A DNA stretch of 64,000 nt from Paraburkholderia panacisoli (GTDB lineage Bacteria; Pseudomonadota; Gammaproteobacteria; Burkholderiales; Burkholderiaceae). Shown here piece after piece: positions 54,021 to 63,771 of the stretch (position 1 is the stretch's first letter; each line of letters opens with the position of its first letter). The stretch covers positions 30,432 to 94,431 of the forward strand of contig NZ_VTUZ01000039.1 of assembly GCF_008369935.1 (NCBI RefSeq). The letters are read 5' to 3'. Position numbers and translations under genes: made by a program. The notes beneath the pieces were generated by a model. It was given only the letters and a program-made list of their open reading frames with translations, was not told where the DNA came from and did not search any database.

Positions 54021-54611
54021 AAGCGTCTGCGACGCTACCAGTGTTTAATGGGGTATTGGATCGGGAAGTCTTCCTCTCACGCGCAGTGCTCGCGGAGATC
54101 ACGGATGCGCCGCGAAAGAACTTGGTCCAATAACCCTATGGTTTTTCCCACAGTCGTTCGAACCGGTTCACTCACGTATCGCTGCCGCGCAATGGCTTCA
54201 TCTCATTCTAGGAGACGGGTCCGCTTTCTTACAGCTAACAAAGTTTTCGCGTACTAGTCCATACCATCACAAATCTGGTCAATGTCACCACCGCTACAGG
54301 GACAACGCGTCCACCAGGAAATGATCGTTTTCCATTCGGGTAACAGACTGCGTACCGCCGAACGGGCAGTGGGTGCAATCAAGATGCGCACCCACTGACG
54401 CCGATGAGTCGGTTCGCAGAGTAATGAGGCATACGAATTGTAATGATGCGTTTGCAGGACTCCAGTTGCTCGGGCGCGAATGACCCACCCGAGCGGTGAC
54501 CGCGTTTACATGTTGTCAGAAAGCGGCGCAGTGGAAGCAGCATTGCAATGGCGCGGATGCAGCCTACCTTGGCCCATACACAGGGCGGCTTCCAAGCCGA
54601 AGTGCAACGGC
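54021..54611. other. Intergenic stretch upstream of the efflux operon
   Basis: This region probably holds the promoter of the DHA2 operon. It includes a 10-base palindrome GAACCGGTTC at 54160-54169. No gene with recognisable sequence is visible, only a short minus-strand frame at 54294-54488 that I reject. Confidence 0.45.
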
Positions 54612-54770
54612 TTAGTGGAGGAGGGTTGATGATGTATGTGTCAGGGCGTCGAGCATGCGTGCGAAGACCTCAAGTGGCGACTGAAAGGCGTGGCTAGGTC
54701 GTGGCCTGCTGTTCAGGTTGTCGGCGATGTCGTCGAGCTCATCCTGGCTGTAGACAGACATGCCGGGCAT
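54612..54770 (-). mobile_element. IS30-family transposase C-terminal remnant
   Basis: The minus strand encodes MSVYSQDELDDIADNLNSRP then RPSHAFQSPLEVFARMLDAL, the conserved C-terminal end of IS30-type transposases, finishing in a natural stop at 54612. The upstream part changes to unrelated sequence, so only about 50 codons survive. No inverted repeats were located. Confidence 0.75.
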
Positions 54771-55010
54771 GGACCGTTTTAATAGGCAATGACCTTCCTG
54801 TTCGCAGAACGAAGAACGAAGAACGAAGCGAACTGGATATCGCCATCCGGACGGATTCGTCATCGTCCGCCACCCCAACAACTGCAGAAGAGCGCTTTGA
54901 TTTCATCCCGAATCCGCAGGCCATCGAAATGATTCAGAAAGGTTGAATCCTCTGGACAAGTTACAGGCCTACAGAAAGGGAGACAATAAGACCTTCGAAC
55001 GATTCTAGTG

Positions 55011-55040
55011 ACAGTTCGTATGAACCGGGATCGCTCCCGG
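55011..55040. repeat. 30-bp double-palindromic repeat, copy 2
   Basis: It matches 40486-40515 in 28 of 30 positions, including the GTTC...GAAC and CCGGGATC...CCCGG palindromes. It directly abuts the point where the GMC oxidoreductase remnant loses homology. Confidence 0.65.
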
Positions 55041-55126
55041 AATGTTGCTCAAGCGGTTGGCGGGCACGTATCCGGCCGTGCCCGCACCGACTATCACGCA
55101 ATCAGACTCGCCTTTCGGAATCGTTC
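55041..55126 (-). pseudogene. GMC oxidoreductase N-terminal remnant
   Basis: The minus strand reads DCVIVGAGTAGYVPANRLSN, the FAD-binding GxGxxG opening of GMC-family (choline-dehydrogenase-like) flavoproteins. Homology stops after about 25 residues at the 30-bp repeat. No catalytic part remains nearby. Confidence 0.6.
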
Positions 55127-55186
55127 GCTAATTCATACCGTGGACGTCATCGGATGAAGGGGAGACGCGGCAACGCCCGGGTCGGC

Positions 55187-56704
55187 TTACCTGGCCACGG
55201 GCATCGCGAATTCCGCACCTTTGGAGATGCTATCGGGCCAGCGCTGCATGACACTCTTATAACGCGTGTAAAAGCGCACAGCTTCCTCGCCGTACGCGTG
55301 ATGATCGCCGAACAGCGATCGCTTCCAGCCCCCGAACGAATGCCACGCCGACGGCACCGGACTCGGCACGTTGATGCCCACCATGCCCACCTGAATCTGC
55401 CGGGAGAATGCGCGCGCCGCACTGCCGTCGGATGTGAAAAGCGATACGCAGTTCCCCAGTTCGTGCGCATTGACGAGCGCTATCGCACTCGCAAGATCAG
55501 GCACGCGGACAACCGACAGCACCGGCCCAAAAATCTCTTCCCGATAGATGCGCATATCAGGCTTCACGTCGTCGAAGAGCGAGCCGCCGAGAAAGAAGCC
55601 CGCTTCGTGGCCGGCCACGGTATGGCCGCGACCATCGACGACGAGCCTTGCACCCGCCGCGACGCCCGCCTCGATATAGCCCAACACCTTGGCGCGATGC
55701 GTGTCGCTGATGAGCGGCCCCATGTCCAGATCGGGCTCCATGCCGTCGCCGATCCTGAGCGAACGCACGCGCGGTGCGAGACGCTCGATCAGTTCATCGC
55801 CGACACTCCCCACCGCCACCACGACTGAGGTCGCCATACAGCGCTCGCCGGCCGAGCCATACGCCGAGTTGATCACCGCTTCGACCGTTTGATTCAGATT
55901 GGCGTCGGGCATGACAACGAGATGGTTTTTCGCGCTGCCCAACGCCTGCACGCGCTTGCCACGTTTGGCGCTTTCGCTGTAGATGTATTCGGCCACCGGC
56001 GTGGAGGCGACGGCAGATATCGCGGCCACATCGGGGTGCCCCATCAACGCATCGACAACCGCCTTGCTGCCATGCACGACATTGAACACACCTTTGGGAA
56101 AGCCCGCCTCGATGAACAGTTCGGCAAGCCGGATCGATGCCGACGGCGTGCGCTCCGAGGGTTTGAGTATGAACGTGTTGCCGGTCGCAGCCGCCATCAC
56201 GAACATCCAGCACGGCACCACCACCGGGAAATTGAACGGCGTAACGCCCACGGCCACGCCGACTGGCTGACGCAGGTTCCACGCGTCCATGCCGCCGACG
56301 CTCTGATCGGTGAAGTCGGTCTTGAGCAGGTTCGGAATGCCGCACGCGAATTCGACTATTTCAATACCGCGCACCACCTCGCCCTTTGCATCTTCAAACA
56401 GCTTGCCGTGGTCGCGCGTAATGAGCTCCGCGAGTTCGTCGGCATGCGCTTCAAGCAGTTCCTTGAACTTGAACATCAAGCGAGCGCGCTTGAGAGGCGC
56501 GGTTTCGCTCCAGGCAGGGAATGCGGCTTTCGCAGCGGCGACGGCGGCGTCGACTTCAGCTACGTTTGCGACCGGCACGCGGGCCGACACCCGGCCTTGC
56601 GCCGGATCGAATACGTCGGCGAACTGCCCGCTCGCACCAGCGGCGCGTTGACCGTCGATGAAATGACTTAGCTCGCGCACAGCACTTTGATTAGCTTGGT
56701 TCAT
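55187..56704 (-). CDS. mmsA: CoA-acylating methylmalonate-semialdehyde dehydrogenase
   Basis: A 505-residue aldehyde dehydrogenase of the MmsA group, which converts (methyl)malonate semialdehyde plus CoA and NAD to propionyl- or acetyl-CoA with CO2 release in valine and inositol breakdown. Diagnostic segments are VGVTPFNFPVVVPCWMFVMA, the catalytic GSAGERCMATSVVVAVG (Cys near residue 284), and the C-terminal SFGGWKRSLFGDHHAYGEEA and VRFYTRYKSVMQRWP. GGAAGG precedes the start. There is no adjacent mmsB or regulator, so it is isolated in a region of debris, which suggests it was moved or lost its partners. Confidence 0.93.
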   Translation of the reverse strand: MNQANQSAVRELSHFIDGQRAAGASGQFADVFDPAQGRVSARVPVANVAEVDAAVAAAKAAFPAWSETAPLKRARLMFKFKELLEAHADELAELITRDHGKLFEDAKGEVVRGIEIVEFACGIPNLLKTDFTDQSVGGMDAWNLRQPVGVAVGVTPFNFPVVVPCWMFVMAAATGNTFILKPSERTPSASIRLAELFIEAGFPKGVFNVVHGSKAVVDALMGHPDVAAISAVASTPVAEYIYSESAKRGKRVQALGSAKNHLVVMPDANLNQTVEAVINSAYGSAGERCMATSVVVAVGSVGDELIERLAPRVRSLRIGDGMEPDLDMGPLISDTHRAKVLGYIEAGVAAGARLVVDGRGHTVAGHEAGFFLGGSLFDDVKPDMRIYREEIFGPVLSVVRVPDLASAIALVNAHELGNCVSLFTSDGSAARAFSRQIQVGMVGINVPSPVPSAWHSFGGWKRSLFGDHHAYGEEAVRFYTRYKSVMQRWPDSISKGAEFAMPVAR

Positions 56705-58011
56705 ACGTCCTTCCTATTGGGTTCACCCGCGCGTCGGCATTGACAGTCCTGATCGCAGGTTCACTAGTTGCAACATCGTCAAAGCGAATTTGACTCATCA
56801 TCAGGGATTCACTTTGCTTCCTCCGGGAAGTAGCAAACGCCGACGGCGAAAACGATGACATTAGCGCTATCCAGACGGCGTCAACTTCTGCAAGACCCAG
56901 TGGCTTCCGCCATCAGGTTCCTGCTTGCCACGATCAACGATTCCGTGACAAGCGGTGAGGTCAGTTTATGCAGAATGGGGCATCAGTGACACTCTAGTTG
57001 CGACGGCTTAGGGACACTTTCTGTTCTTTTTCGGCCATACGGTCAAAGTCCTCCGCAAGACAGTCGTGTAGATCTGCATCGTGGATCTGATGGGTAACAG
57101 TCACCAGGATTGCTGAATGAAAGGATCGCGTCGAACGGGCGCTGCTGCGATTGCAGTGTCCCGGGAATGCGCTTTCGACCGAACACGTTGAGTCGTTAGA
57201 CGGTTTGCCAAGGCGCGGTGGTTACACGCAGGAACAAGTGAAATTCCGCGAACCCAGATGATCTTGCGCCCGTTCCGCAGAATACGAGTCACGCACTGGG
57301 TACGATTGAATCATGCCGGTGCTGGTAAATGTCGTCAGGTGCCCGATCTGGCCCTTCGCTCGATGCACAAACACATATTCGGCGACATTACGTTCCAATG
57401 CGCCCGCTGCTCGGCTTGTCGGGCGAAGCCTGTTCAATTGCCGTACGCCGGCCGCAGTGACACCAGGCTCCATCCCTGCGATCGACTGACTGTCCGCAAT
57501 CAAAAAGCCGACGGTCAGGTTCCGAAAACGCACTTCCCACGATCAGACTATCCGTCACGTTCCGGAACCCCGCCCAGCAATTCATTTGCTACACTTGACC
57601 AAGATGCAGACCTGTTTGGCCCACGGTTTGATCCTGATGACTGCGGCTGAGTGAATCAACGCGAGTCGATCTGTCGGCTTCAACTTCCGCACATTCAACA
57701 CCAATCCGGCCCAGGAGAGAAGGGCTTCACGTCCACCGATCTGCCCGCTTGGGTTGTCGAGGCGACTCTGGCCTCTTTTCCAAAGCTACGAAGTCGCAGC
57801 TGCCGGTGAAGGGCACTTCACATTCCTTTACTGTAAGTAACGAGACTCGGTGGAAGCAGTTCACGAATTCGTTCGCCGGGAATTCGCTATGAAGCGGTTA
57901 GCCGACTCGAATACGTTGACGTTTTTCTGTTCATGGACCTCGGGCGCCAGAATTGCAGCCCGAGGCGTCGGTGCTTTGTCGCAGGACATGAAGTAGTGCG
58001 GAGGTGTCGTC
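56705..58011. other. 1.3-kb degenerate stretch, nothing assignable
   Basis: Many short frames exist on both strands but none has a supported start and recognisable product. Near 57001-57090 the minus strand reads HQIHDADLHDCLAEDFDRMA then EKEQKVSLSRRN and a stop, possibly the end of an unrecognised gene. GACACT words near 56988 and 57013 recall insertion-sequence ends, but no transposase is visible. The right edge holds the ribosome-binding site (GGAGG) of the aldo/keto reductase. Confidence 0.45.
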
Positions 58012-58947
58012 ATGATTGATTCTTTCGATTTCCGGAGCAAAAAGTTACAGCTTAATCACGGAGGCGGGCGTATGCCCGCGCTCGGATTTGGCACGTTGAT
58101 TCCCGATGGAGCTACTACTGTCAGTGCTACCAAAGCCGCGCTGGAGACCGGATATCGTCACATCGATTGTGCCGAGCGATATCGGAACGAACGTGAGGTG
58201 GGCGAGTCTCTGCGGGTAGGACTTGCTGCGGGAGGGATTGCGCGCGAAGACGTCTTTGTGACCACAAAAATGTGGAATAACAATCATCGGCCCGAGCGTG
58301 TCGAACCGGCTTTCGAGGCGAGTCTTGGCAGGCTTGGACTCGACTATCTTGATCTCTATTTAATACACACTCCGTTCGCGTTTCAGCCAGGGGATGAGCA
58401 GGACCCGCGCGATGAAAACGGCGATGTCATCTACGATAAAGGGGTGACTTTGCTCGACACGTGGAGGGCGATGGAAGATCTCGTCGATCAAGGTAAATGC
58501 CGCGCCATTGGACTGTCTGACATCCTCCTGAACGAATTGCGGCCCCTCTACGAAGCGGCGAGAATCAAGCCTTCGGTGGTGCAGGTCGAAGCACATCCGT
58601 ATCTTCCAGAAACCGAACTTCTGGAATTCTGCAAGGAGAAAGACATCGTGTTTCTGGCCTTTGCGCCGCTGGGTCATGGAATCAGGCCCGGGCCGCTTGA
58701 GGACCCGGTCGTCTCCCGGATTGCCGAGGAAATTGGCAAGACGCCAGCACAGGTACTGCTTGCCTGGGCGGTGCAGCGTGGCGGGGCGTTACTGACTACC
58801 CCCAAAACTGCGGCACGCGCGCGGGAGAATTTCGACATCTCTGCCCTTCCGGTTGACGCGTTTGACGAGATCAATCGGATTCAGATCAGGCGGAGATTCA
58901 ACGACGTCGTCAAAACCGGCAGCGGGGGCTTCCTCTCCGCAACGTAA
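58012..58947 (+). CDS. Aldo/keto reductase
   Basis: A 311-residue NADPH-dependent AKR. The catalytic tetrad is visible: Asp and Tyr in HIDCAERYRNE (about residues 53-58), Lys in FVTTKMW (about residue 85), His in LYLIHTPF. The cofactor-binding C-terminal LLTTPKTAARARENF corresponds to the IPKS region. Tyr falls in the usual spacing after Asp. Good GGAGG before the ATG. It is followed by an NTF2-like gene 37 bases on; the pair is probably cotranscribed and may act on small aldehydes or ketones. Confidence 0.92.
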   Translation: MIDSFDFRSKKLQLNHGGGRMPALGFGTLIPDGATTVSATKAALETGYRHIDCAERYRNEREVGESLRVGLAAGGIAREDVFVTTKMWNNNHRPERVEPAFEASLGRLGLDYLDLYLIHTPFAFQPGDEQDPRDENGDVIYDKGVTLLDTWRAMEDLVDQGKCRAIGLSDILLNELRPLYEAARIKPSVVQVEAHPYLPETELLEFCKEKDIVFLAFAPLGHGIRPGPLEDPVVSRIAEEIGKTPAQVLLAWAVQRGGALLTTPKTAARARENFDISALPVDAFDEINRIQIRRRFNDVVKTGSGGFLSAT

Positions 58948-58984
58948 GCGATGGTGAAACGTGGACCGTGTGAGGAGGTAGGTG

Positions 58985-59368
58985 ATGCAGGAAGCCAATA
59001 TCCGCGAAGCTCTGGATGCACACTGGCACGCGTCGGCGGCCGGGGATCTCGACGTGGAACATGACATCTACGATGACAATGCCATCTGCGATTATCCCCA
59101 ATCAGGCGAGCGGATCATTGGACGGAGCAATTTGCAGGCGTTGCGGAGTCATCATCCGGATAAGCCATCGGGTTTCAATGTCCAGCGAATTCAAGGGGAA
59201 GGTGATCTCTGGATCACGGAATATACGATTGACTATAAGGGACGAGTGACGTGTGTGGTGGGCGTCATGGAATTTCGCGCCGGCAAGGTTATTCACGAGA
59301 CTCAGTATTTTTCGGATCCCTTTGAGGCACCGGGTTGGCGGAGTCAATGGGTTCGGCAGATCGTGTGA
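58985..59368 (+). CDS. NTF2-like (SnoaL-type) protein
   Basis: A 127-residue cone-shaped NTF2 fold. GAGGAGG precedes the ATG at 58985 by six bases; a GTG one codon earlier is possible. Visible features are the helix IREALDAHWHASAAGDLDVE, strands around ICDYPQSGERIIGRSNLQAL and the C-terminal IHETQYFSDPFEAPGWRSQW. Relatives include ketosteroid-isomerase-like and polyketide cyclase-like proteins. Probably a small-molecule-binding or isomerase partner of the reductase. Confidence 0.85.
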   Translation: MQEANIREALDAHWHASAAGDLDVEHDIYDDNAICDYPQSGERIIGRSNLQALRSHHPDKPSGFNVQRIQGEGDLWITEYTIDYKGRVTCVVGVMEFRAGKVIHETQYFSDPFEAPGWRSQWVRQIV

Positions 59369-59435
59369 TTTCGCGTTGCGGCGAGATATACCTCAGGAAC
59401 GGTAGAAAGGGAACTCGAAGTTCAAGACTGCGGGC

Positions 59436-59697
59436 TGGCAAACGGAAGCGGTCGATGAGAATGGCACCGAACTCGACATCTTGCTACAAAGGCGGCGCGA
59501 CAAAGCCGCGGCCATGTGCTGCGCTCGAGTCCCGTGCCGCGCAAGATCGTCACCGATCAGTTGCGTAGCTATCCGGCGGCAAAAGCCGAGATCGTGGAGC
59601 TTGCGAATGTGAAGCACGTGTTCGTCAAGGCGACTGCCTGGCTGAACAGCCGCGCAGAGAACTGCCACCAACCGACACGCGAACGCGAGCGGCGCAT
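59436..59697 (+). mobile_element. IS6-family transposase remnant, plus strand
   Basis: Plus-strand pieces in two frames read AVDENGTELDILLQRRRDKA, then after a gap RSSPVPRKIVTDQLRSYPAA, KAEIVELANVKHVFVKATAW and LNSRAENCHQPTRERERR. These are the DDE core and C-terminal region of an IS6/IS240-type transposase. About ten codons are missing between the first two pieces. It is immature at both ends and lacks inverted repeats. Confidence 0.82.
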
Positions 59698-59758
59698 CCC
59701 CCAAGGGGACTTCCTTCGGGGCGTACCCCACCCGTGGATGCACAGGTTGACGCGCACC

Positions 59759-61318
59759 TCAGTGTGCGGCGCTCGCGGCGGCGGCACCGGCACCGCCTCC
59801 TCCGCTCGGCTTGGTGATCCAGATCAGCGGGATGATGACGATCATGATGATGGCTGAGGCATAAAAGACATCGTTTAGCCCCATCATTGCGGCCTGCGCG
59901 TCGACAACGTTATTGAACAGCGCATATGAGGATGCCGTATCGAGTCCCAGGAAGGAGTGGTAGGCATCGAGTTGCTGATTGAACGCCGGATTGGTCACAC
60001 TGGTCTGCTGGGTCAAAATCTCGTGATGCAGGATGGTGCGGTTGTTCCATGCGACGTTCGCCAGCGATGTGCCAACGCCACCGCCAAACACCCGCGCGAA
60101 AGTCGAAAGACCAGCCGCCGCCGGTATCTTTTCATGCGGTTGCCCAGACAGGATGATCACCGTCAACGGAGCGAAGAACAGGGCCATCGGAATACCTTGA
60201 AGCAGCGTTGGCAGGATGATATGCCCCATATCGATGCCTGTGATGAAGAACGACCTCATGTAGTAGACGCCCGCGAAACCGATGAAAGCGAACGTACCAA
60301 GAATGCGTGCGTCGGTACGGGGCAGGATTTTTCCCATGATCGGCGCACCAATCAATGCGAAAACACCAATCGGCGCGGTGGCGAGCCCGGAGTCGAGCGC
60401 GCGGTAGCCGAGGTACGTCTGCATCCACTGTGGCAGCAATACTAACGTGCCGAAAAATATCGCATAAGAAATCGCGATCGAAATCGTGCCGCCGAGAAAG
60501 TTTCTCTGCCGGAACAGTGTCAGGTCGACGATCGGATTCGTCTCTGTGAGTTCCCAGACAATGAAGAGCGCGAAGCCGATCAGCGCGACGACTGTCAACG
60601 CGATGATCGTCGTCGACGTGAACCAGTCGAGATCCTTGCCCTTGTCGAGCATCACCTGCAGCGACGCCACCCAGGTGATCAGTAGCAGCAACCCGATGGT
60701 ATCGATGGGCAGTTTCCTTGGCGGCGTGTCGCGCTCGCGATACAGGCTCCAGACCGTGGCTGCGGCAAATATGCCGACCGGGATGTTGATGTAGAAGATC
60801 CACGACCAGCTATAGCTGTCTGTGACCCAGCCTCCGAGCGCGGGTCCGACAATCGGGCCTGTGACGGCGATCATGGAGAAGATCGACAGCGCAAACGCGG
60901 ATTTTTCTCTTGGCCAGGAACTGAGCAATAGCGCTTGCGACATAGGAATCAGTGGTCCTGCTACCGCGCCCTGCAACACGCGTGCGAGCAGTAGCACTGG
61001 CAATGACCATGCGATGCCGCACAACCACGACGACAGCACGAACAGCAGGATCGATCCGACGAAAAGCTTCACCTGGCCGAGGCGCTGGGTCAACCAGCCG
61101 GTCAAGGGGATCGAGACAGCGTTCGCCGCGGCGAACACCGTGATGACCCAGGTGCCTTCATTGATGGATACGCCGAGGTTGCCCGAAATGGTCGGGATGG
61201 CAACGTTCGCGATCGACGAGTCCAGGACGGTCATGAAACCCGCGAGACCCACGCTGAGCGAACCGAGAACGAGTTTGCCTCCGGTCAACGGAGGGTGCGA
61301 CGTTGATTGAGTTGTCAT
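59759..61318 (-). CDS. emrB: DHA2-family MFS multidrug permease (EmrB/QacA-like)
   Basis: A 519-residue, 14-TM drug:H+ antiporter. The canonical motif D1 VLDSSIANVAIPTISGNLGV occurs in TM1, then GTWVITVFAAANAVSIPLTG, LARVLQGAVAGPLIPMSQAL (TM4 motif B) and GPIVGPALGGWVTDSYSWSW (TM5 motif C). An Ala/Gly-rich tail ends the protein. It follows the adaptor gene by 80 bases. This pump is of the usual EmrB type, unlike the divergent one at 52-54 kb. Confidence 0.92.
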   Translation of the reverse strand: MTTQSTSHPPLTGGKLVLGSLSVGLAGFMTVLDSSIANVAIPTISGNLGVSINEGTWVITVFAAANAVSIPLTGWLTQRLGQVKLFVGSILLFVLSSWLCGIAWSLPVLLLARVLQGAVAGPLIPMSQALLLSSWPREKSAFALSIFSMIAVTGPIVGPALGGWVTDSYSWSWIFYINIPVGIFAAATVWSLYRERDTPPRKLPIDTIGLLLLITWVASLQVMLDKGKDLDWFTSTTIIALTVVALIGFALFIVWELTETNPIVDLTLFRQRNFLGGTISIAISYAIFFGTLVLLPQWMQTYLGYRALDSGLATAPIGVFALIGAPIMGKILPRTDARILGTFAFIGFAGVYYMRSFFITGIDMGHIILPTLLQGIPMALFFAPLTVIILSGQPHEKIPAAAGLSTFARVFGGGVGTSLANVAWNNRTILHHEILTQQTSVTNPAFNQQLDAYHSFLGLDTASSYALFNNVVDAQAAMMGLNDVFYASAIIMIVIIPLIWITKPSGGGGAGAAAASAAH

Positions 61319-61398
61319 TGTTTATCTCAGTTGAAAGCGTCCCGCCGTTGTGAAAGACACCTGTCCGCTCCTATTGCCTGCGTGCAGACTCTGGCACG

Positions 61399-62559
61399 TT
61401 ATTCGTTCGCGGCAATGATGCGAGCGATCTCCGCATCGGCTTCATTGCCGTACTTCGCAAATACGTCGGTTTGATAGACAGTGTTCTCGATGTTGCTGAG
61501 TGGGCCACCGCTTTCGTCCTTGATATTGACGTCTACCAGCATAGATAGGCCGATGGCCAGTGGATGTTTTCCCAGCTCCTGCGGATCGAGTTTGATCCGC
61601 ACCGGCAGACGCTGCACGACCTTGATCCAGTTGCCGGTCGCGTTCTGGGCGGGCAGTAGCGAAAACGCGGAACCTGTACCAGCGGAGAAGCCGACCACCT
61701 TGCCGTGATATACGACCGACGAACCGTATTTGTCCGCTGTCAGTTCAACCGGCTGACCCACCCGCATGTGCTTGAGTTGCCCTTCTTTGAAATTCGCGTC
61801 GATCCAGATTTGCTGAAGTGGCACGACCGAGACCAGTGGGTTGCCTGGCGATACGCGCTGACCGACCTGGACCGTACGCCTGGCGACATAGCCAGTCACC
61901 GGAGCAGGCAGCGTGTTGCGCGCCGCGGCCAGATACGCGTCTCGAACCTTCGCGGCGGCCGCGAGTACGTCGGGATGGTTGTCGATCGTCGTGTTAGCGG
62001 TCAGCGCGCGATTTGCCGCGAGCTGCTGTTGGGCGGCGTCGAGCGCGGCCTGTGTTGACTTCACCGCATCACGTGCGTGCGAAATTTCTTCTTGCGAGAC
62101 GGCACCAGCCGTTCCGGTGGCCAGCCGTCGCCGCAGGTCATCCTTCACCTTTGACAGGTCTGATTGCCGCTGGGCGACCTGCGCGCGATATTGATCGTCG
62201 TTGATATACAGGCCGTGTACTCTGCGCACCGTTTGCGCCAAGGTGGCTTTGGCCTGCTGGAGCGCGATGCGGGCGTCGGCTGGGTCGAGCACGACGACCG
62301 GATCGCCTTGCTTCACTGTCTGGGTATCGTCGGCATTGACCGCGATGACCGTGCCGGTCACCTGCGGCGTGATCTGCACTACGTTGCCGTTGACGTAGGC
62401 GTCGTCCGTGTCCTCGTGGAAGCGCGCGACCAGGAAGTAATAGGCGCCGTAGGCTACCGCCGCGACCAGGATCAAGATGCCCACGAGCATCATCATCAGA
62501 TTGCGCTTGCGGTTGCCCTCCGGCTTCGCGCTGGAGGGAGGTTGCTGTGGGGTGCTCAT
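61399..62559 (-). CDS. emrA: HlyD/EmrA-family efflux adaptor
   Basis: A 386-residue membrane-fusion protein starting at the ATG at 62559, which follows GGAGC. A longer frame to 62718 reads into the upstream remnant in another frame. A single TM (LMMMLVGILILVAAVAYGAY) follows a Pro/Lys-rich tail. The HlyD segment DTDDAYVNGNVVQITPQVTG, a coiled-coil hairpin (about residues 100-190) and the second lipoyl half LPAPVTGYVARRTVQVGQRV complete it. It pairs with the DHA2 permease downstream; the outer-membrane factor upstream is defective. Confidence 0.92.
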   Translation of the reverse strand: MSTPQQPPSSAKPEGNRKRNLMMMLVGILILVAAVAYGAYYFLVARFHEDTDDAYVNGNVVQITPQVTGTVIAVNADDTQTVKQGDPVVVLDPADARIALQQAKATLAQTVRRVHGLYINDDQYRAQVAQRQSDLSKVKDDLRRRLATGTAGAVSQEEISHARDAVKSTQAALDAAQQQLAANRALTANTTIDNHPDVLAAAAKVRDAYLAAARNTLPAPVTGYVARRTVQVGQRVSPGNPLVSVVPLQQIWIDANFKEGQLKHMRVGQPVELTADKYGSSVVYHGKVVGFSAGTGSAFSLLPAQNATGNWIKVVQRLPVRIKLDPQELGKHPLAIGLSMLVDVNIKDESGGPLSNIENTVYQTDVFAKYGNEADAEIARIIAANE

Positions 62560-62608
62560 AGATATGCTCCGCGTTCTTGCAATCTGCTCCGCCTGTCCTG
62601 TCGGCCCA

Positions 62609-63019
62609 TTAGGATCCGCGCGCCAAGTCTTCTGGACGCTTGCGCGCGGATGCCGAAGAAGGCGACACATCGGTTGGCACGACGAGGCTGTTCCGTTTCG
62701 CGACGAAGCCGCCGCCAAGCATCTTGATAAGTCCGATCTGCGTGGCGCGGCGGCTGATCCTGAGGTTCGTCACCGTCTGTTCGGCGGCGAGGCTGTTCTG
62801 GTCGGCGTTAGGTACCTGCGCTTCGTCGATCAACTGGGGCAGCAGTTGTGGGTCGCCGAACTGGCTCTGGCTTGAGGCGTATTGCGCCGGTACCGACATC
62901 TGCTTGTCGCTCTTGATGCCGATGTAGTTCACACATCCCGCGAGCACCAGCGCGGCCACTGGAACGGCTATGGCTGTTGGGCACATGCCGACGCTCAACC
63001 AAGGCGAAGGAGCATTCAT
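62609..63019 (-). pseudogene. Outer-membrane efflux factor with internal deletion
   Basis: A 136-codon in-frame remnant of a NodT-type channel (normal length near 500). The N-terminus is intact: lipobox AALVLAGC, then VNYIGIKSDKQMSVPAQYAS and FGDPQLLPQLIDEA. It then jumps to the C-terminal region NSLAAEQTVTNLRISRRATQ and IGLIKMLGGGF, so roughly 350 residues covering the barrel and helical tunnel are gone. It cannot form a channel. It is first in the adaptor/permease operon. Confidence 0.8.
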
Positions 63020-63229
63020 CGCGGTTCCCTGTTCCATATACCTGGCATCGCCAGCGGTCAGTAGTTCCTTGTTTTCCCTCATGATGATTTATTGCTTTGG
63101 CAATATCCAGGTATGATTTCGCGGCCCTCGTCGCGGCAATTGGCATGAACGTCGCAGCATGCTTTTCAGGAAGCCGATTTCCTCGGACGTAAAACCCTGC
63201 GCCGCGGCGTTCGAGCAGCGGCCGATCGC

Positions 63230-63507
63230 ATGCATGAAGAGCATACTGGCTGCGTACCCGTGATGCCGAGTTCGGTAGCGTGCATTGCGTGACCATGTGG
63301 TTGAGCAGCGACTGGACACGCAAAACCAGTTTGCCGTTTGAAAGCGTGGTCGAAGTGTCCTACGGACATGCCGCACTCATTGGCTAACATCGATGCCATC
63401 AGAGAGCCATCAAGATGCATATCGATCGGTTCCCTGACCCCGCTTCGCTTTCCACAGCGCGAGTCCCCCTCTGCGAATCGGAGGGGCGCAAAGTTTGCCA
63501 TGGCCAT
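63230..63507 (-). pseudogene. AraC-family regulator remnant with frameshift
   Basis: The minus strand reads IDMHLDGSLMASMLANECGM then SVGHFDHAFKRQTGF, the first HTH of an AraC-type domain. A one-base shift at about 63310 puts the next family-like segment (QSLLNHMVTQCTLPNSAS) in another frame. The effector domain is missing. It may once have controlled the efflux operon. Confidence 0.62.
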
Positions 63508-63650
63508 CAGTCCGGAGCAGATGCGCGGTTAGGGCGCGTGTCCCCTGTATCTGCTTCATTCATCCTATGCGTCTATGCGTTGTAATCCGCATTGCGCCGG
63601 GCGTATCGCCCGGTGAAACTCGGGCTCGACTGAAGCCTCGGGGAGAGAGA

Positions 63651-63746
63651 TTTCTGTGTGCGTTTCGGGTCGCGGAAGCCGCGGATGCGACACTCGCGTT
63701 CGCGCGTCGGTTGATCGCTCTTCTCTGCCCGGTTGTTCAACCGGGC
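63651..63746 (-). mobile_element. IS6-family transposase fragment, minus strand
   Basis: The minus strand reads ARLNNRAEKSDQPTRERECR then IRGFRDPKRTQK, the C-terminal part of an IS6-type transposase. It is oriented opposite to the 59.4-kb remnant and to the fragment directly right of it. Confidence 0.8.
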
Positions 63747-63771
63747 AACCGCGTTGACGGACGGGTGCATC

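Noticed and set aside
54294..54488. Short cysteine-containing minus-strand frame before the efflux operon
   Set aside because: No start signal and no recognisable sequence.
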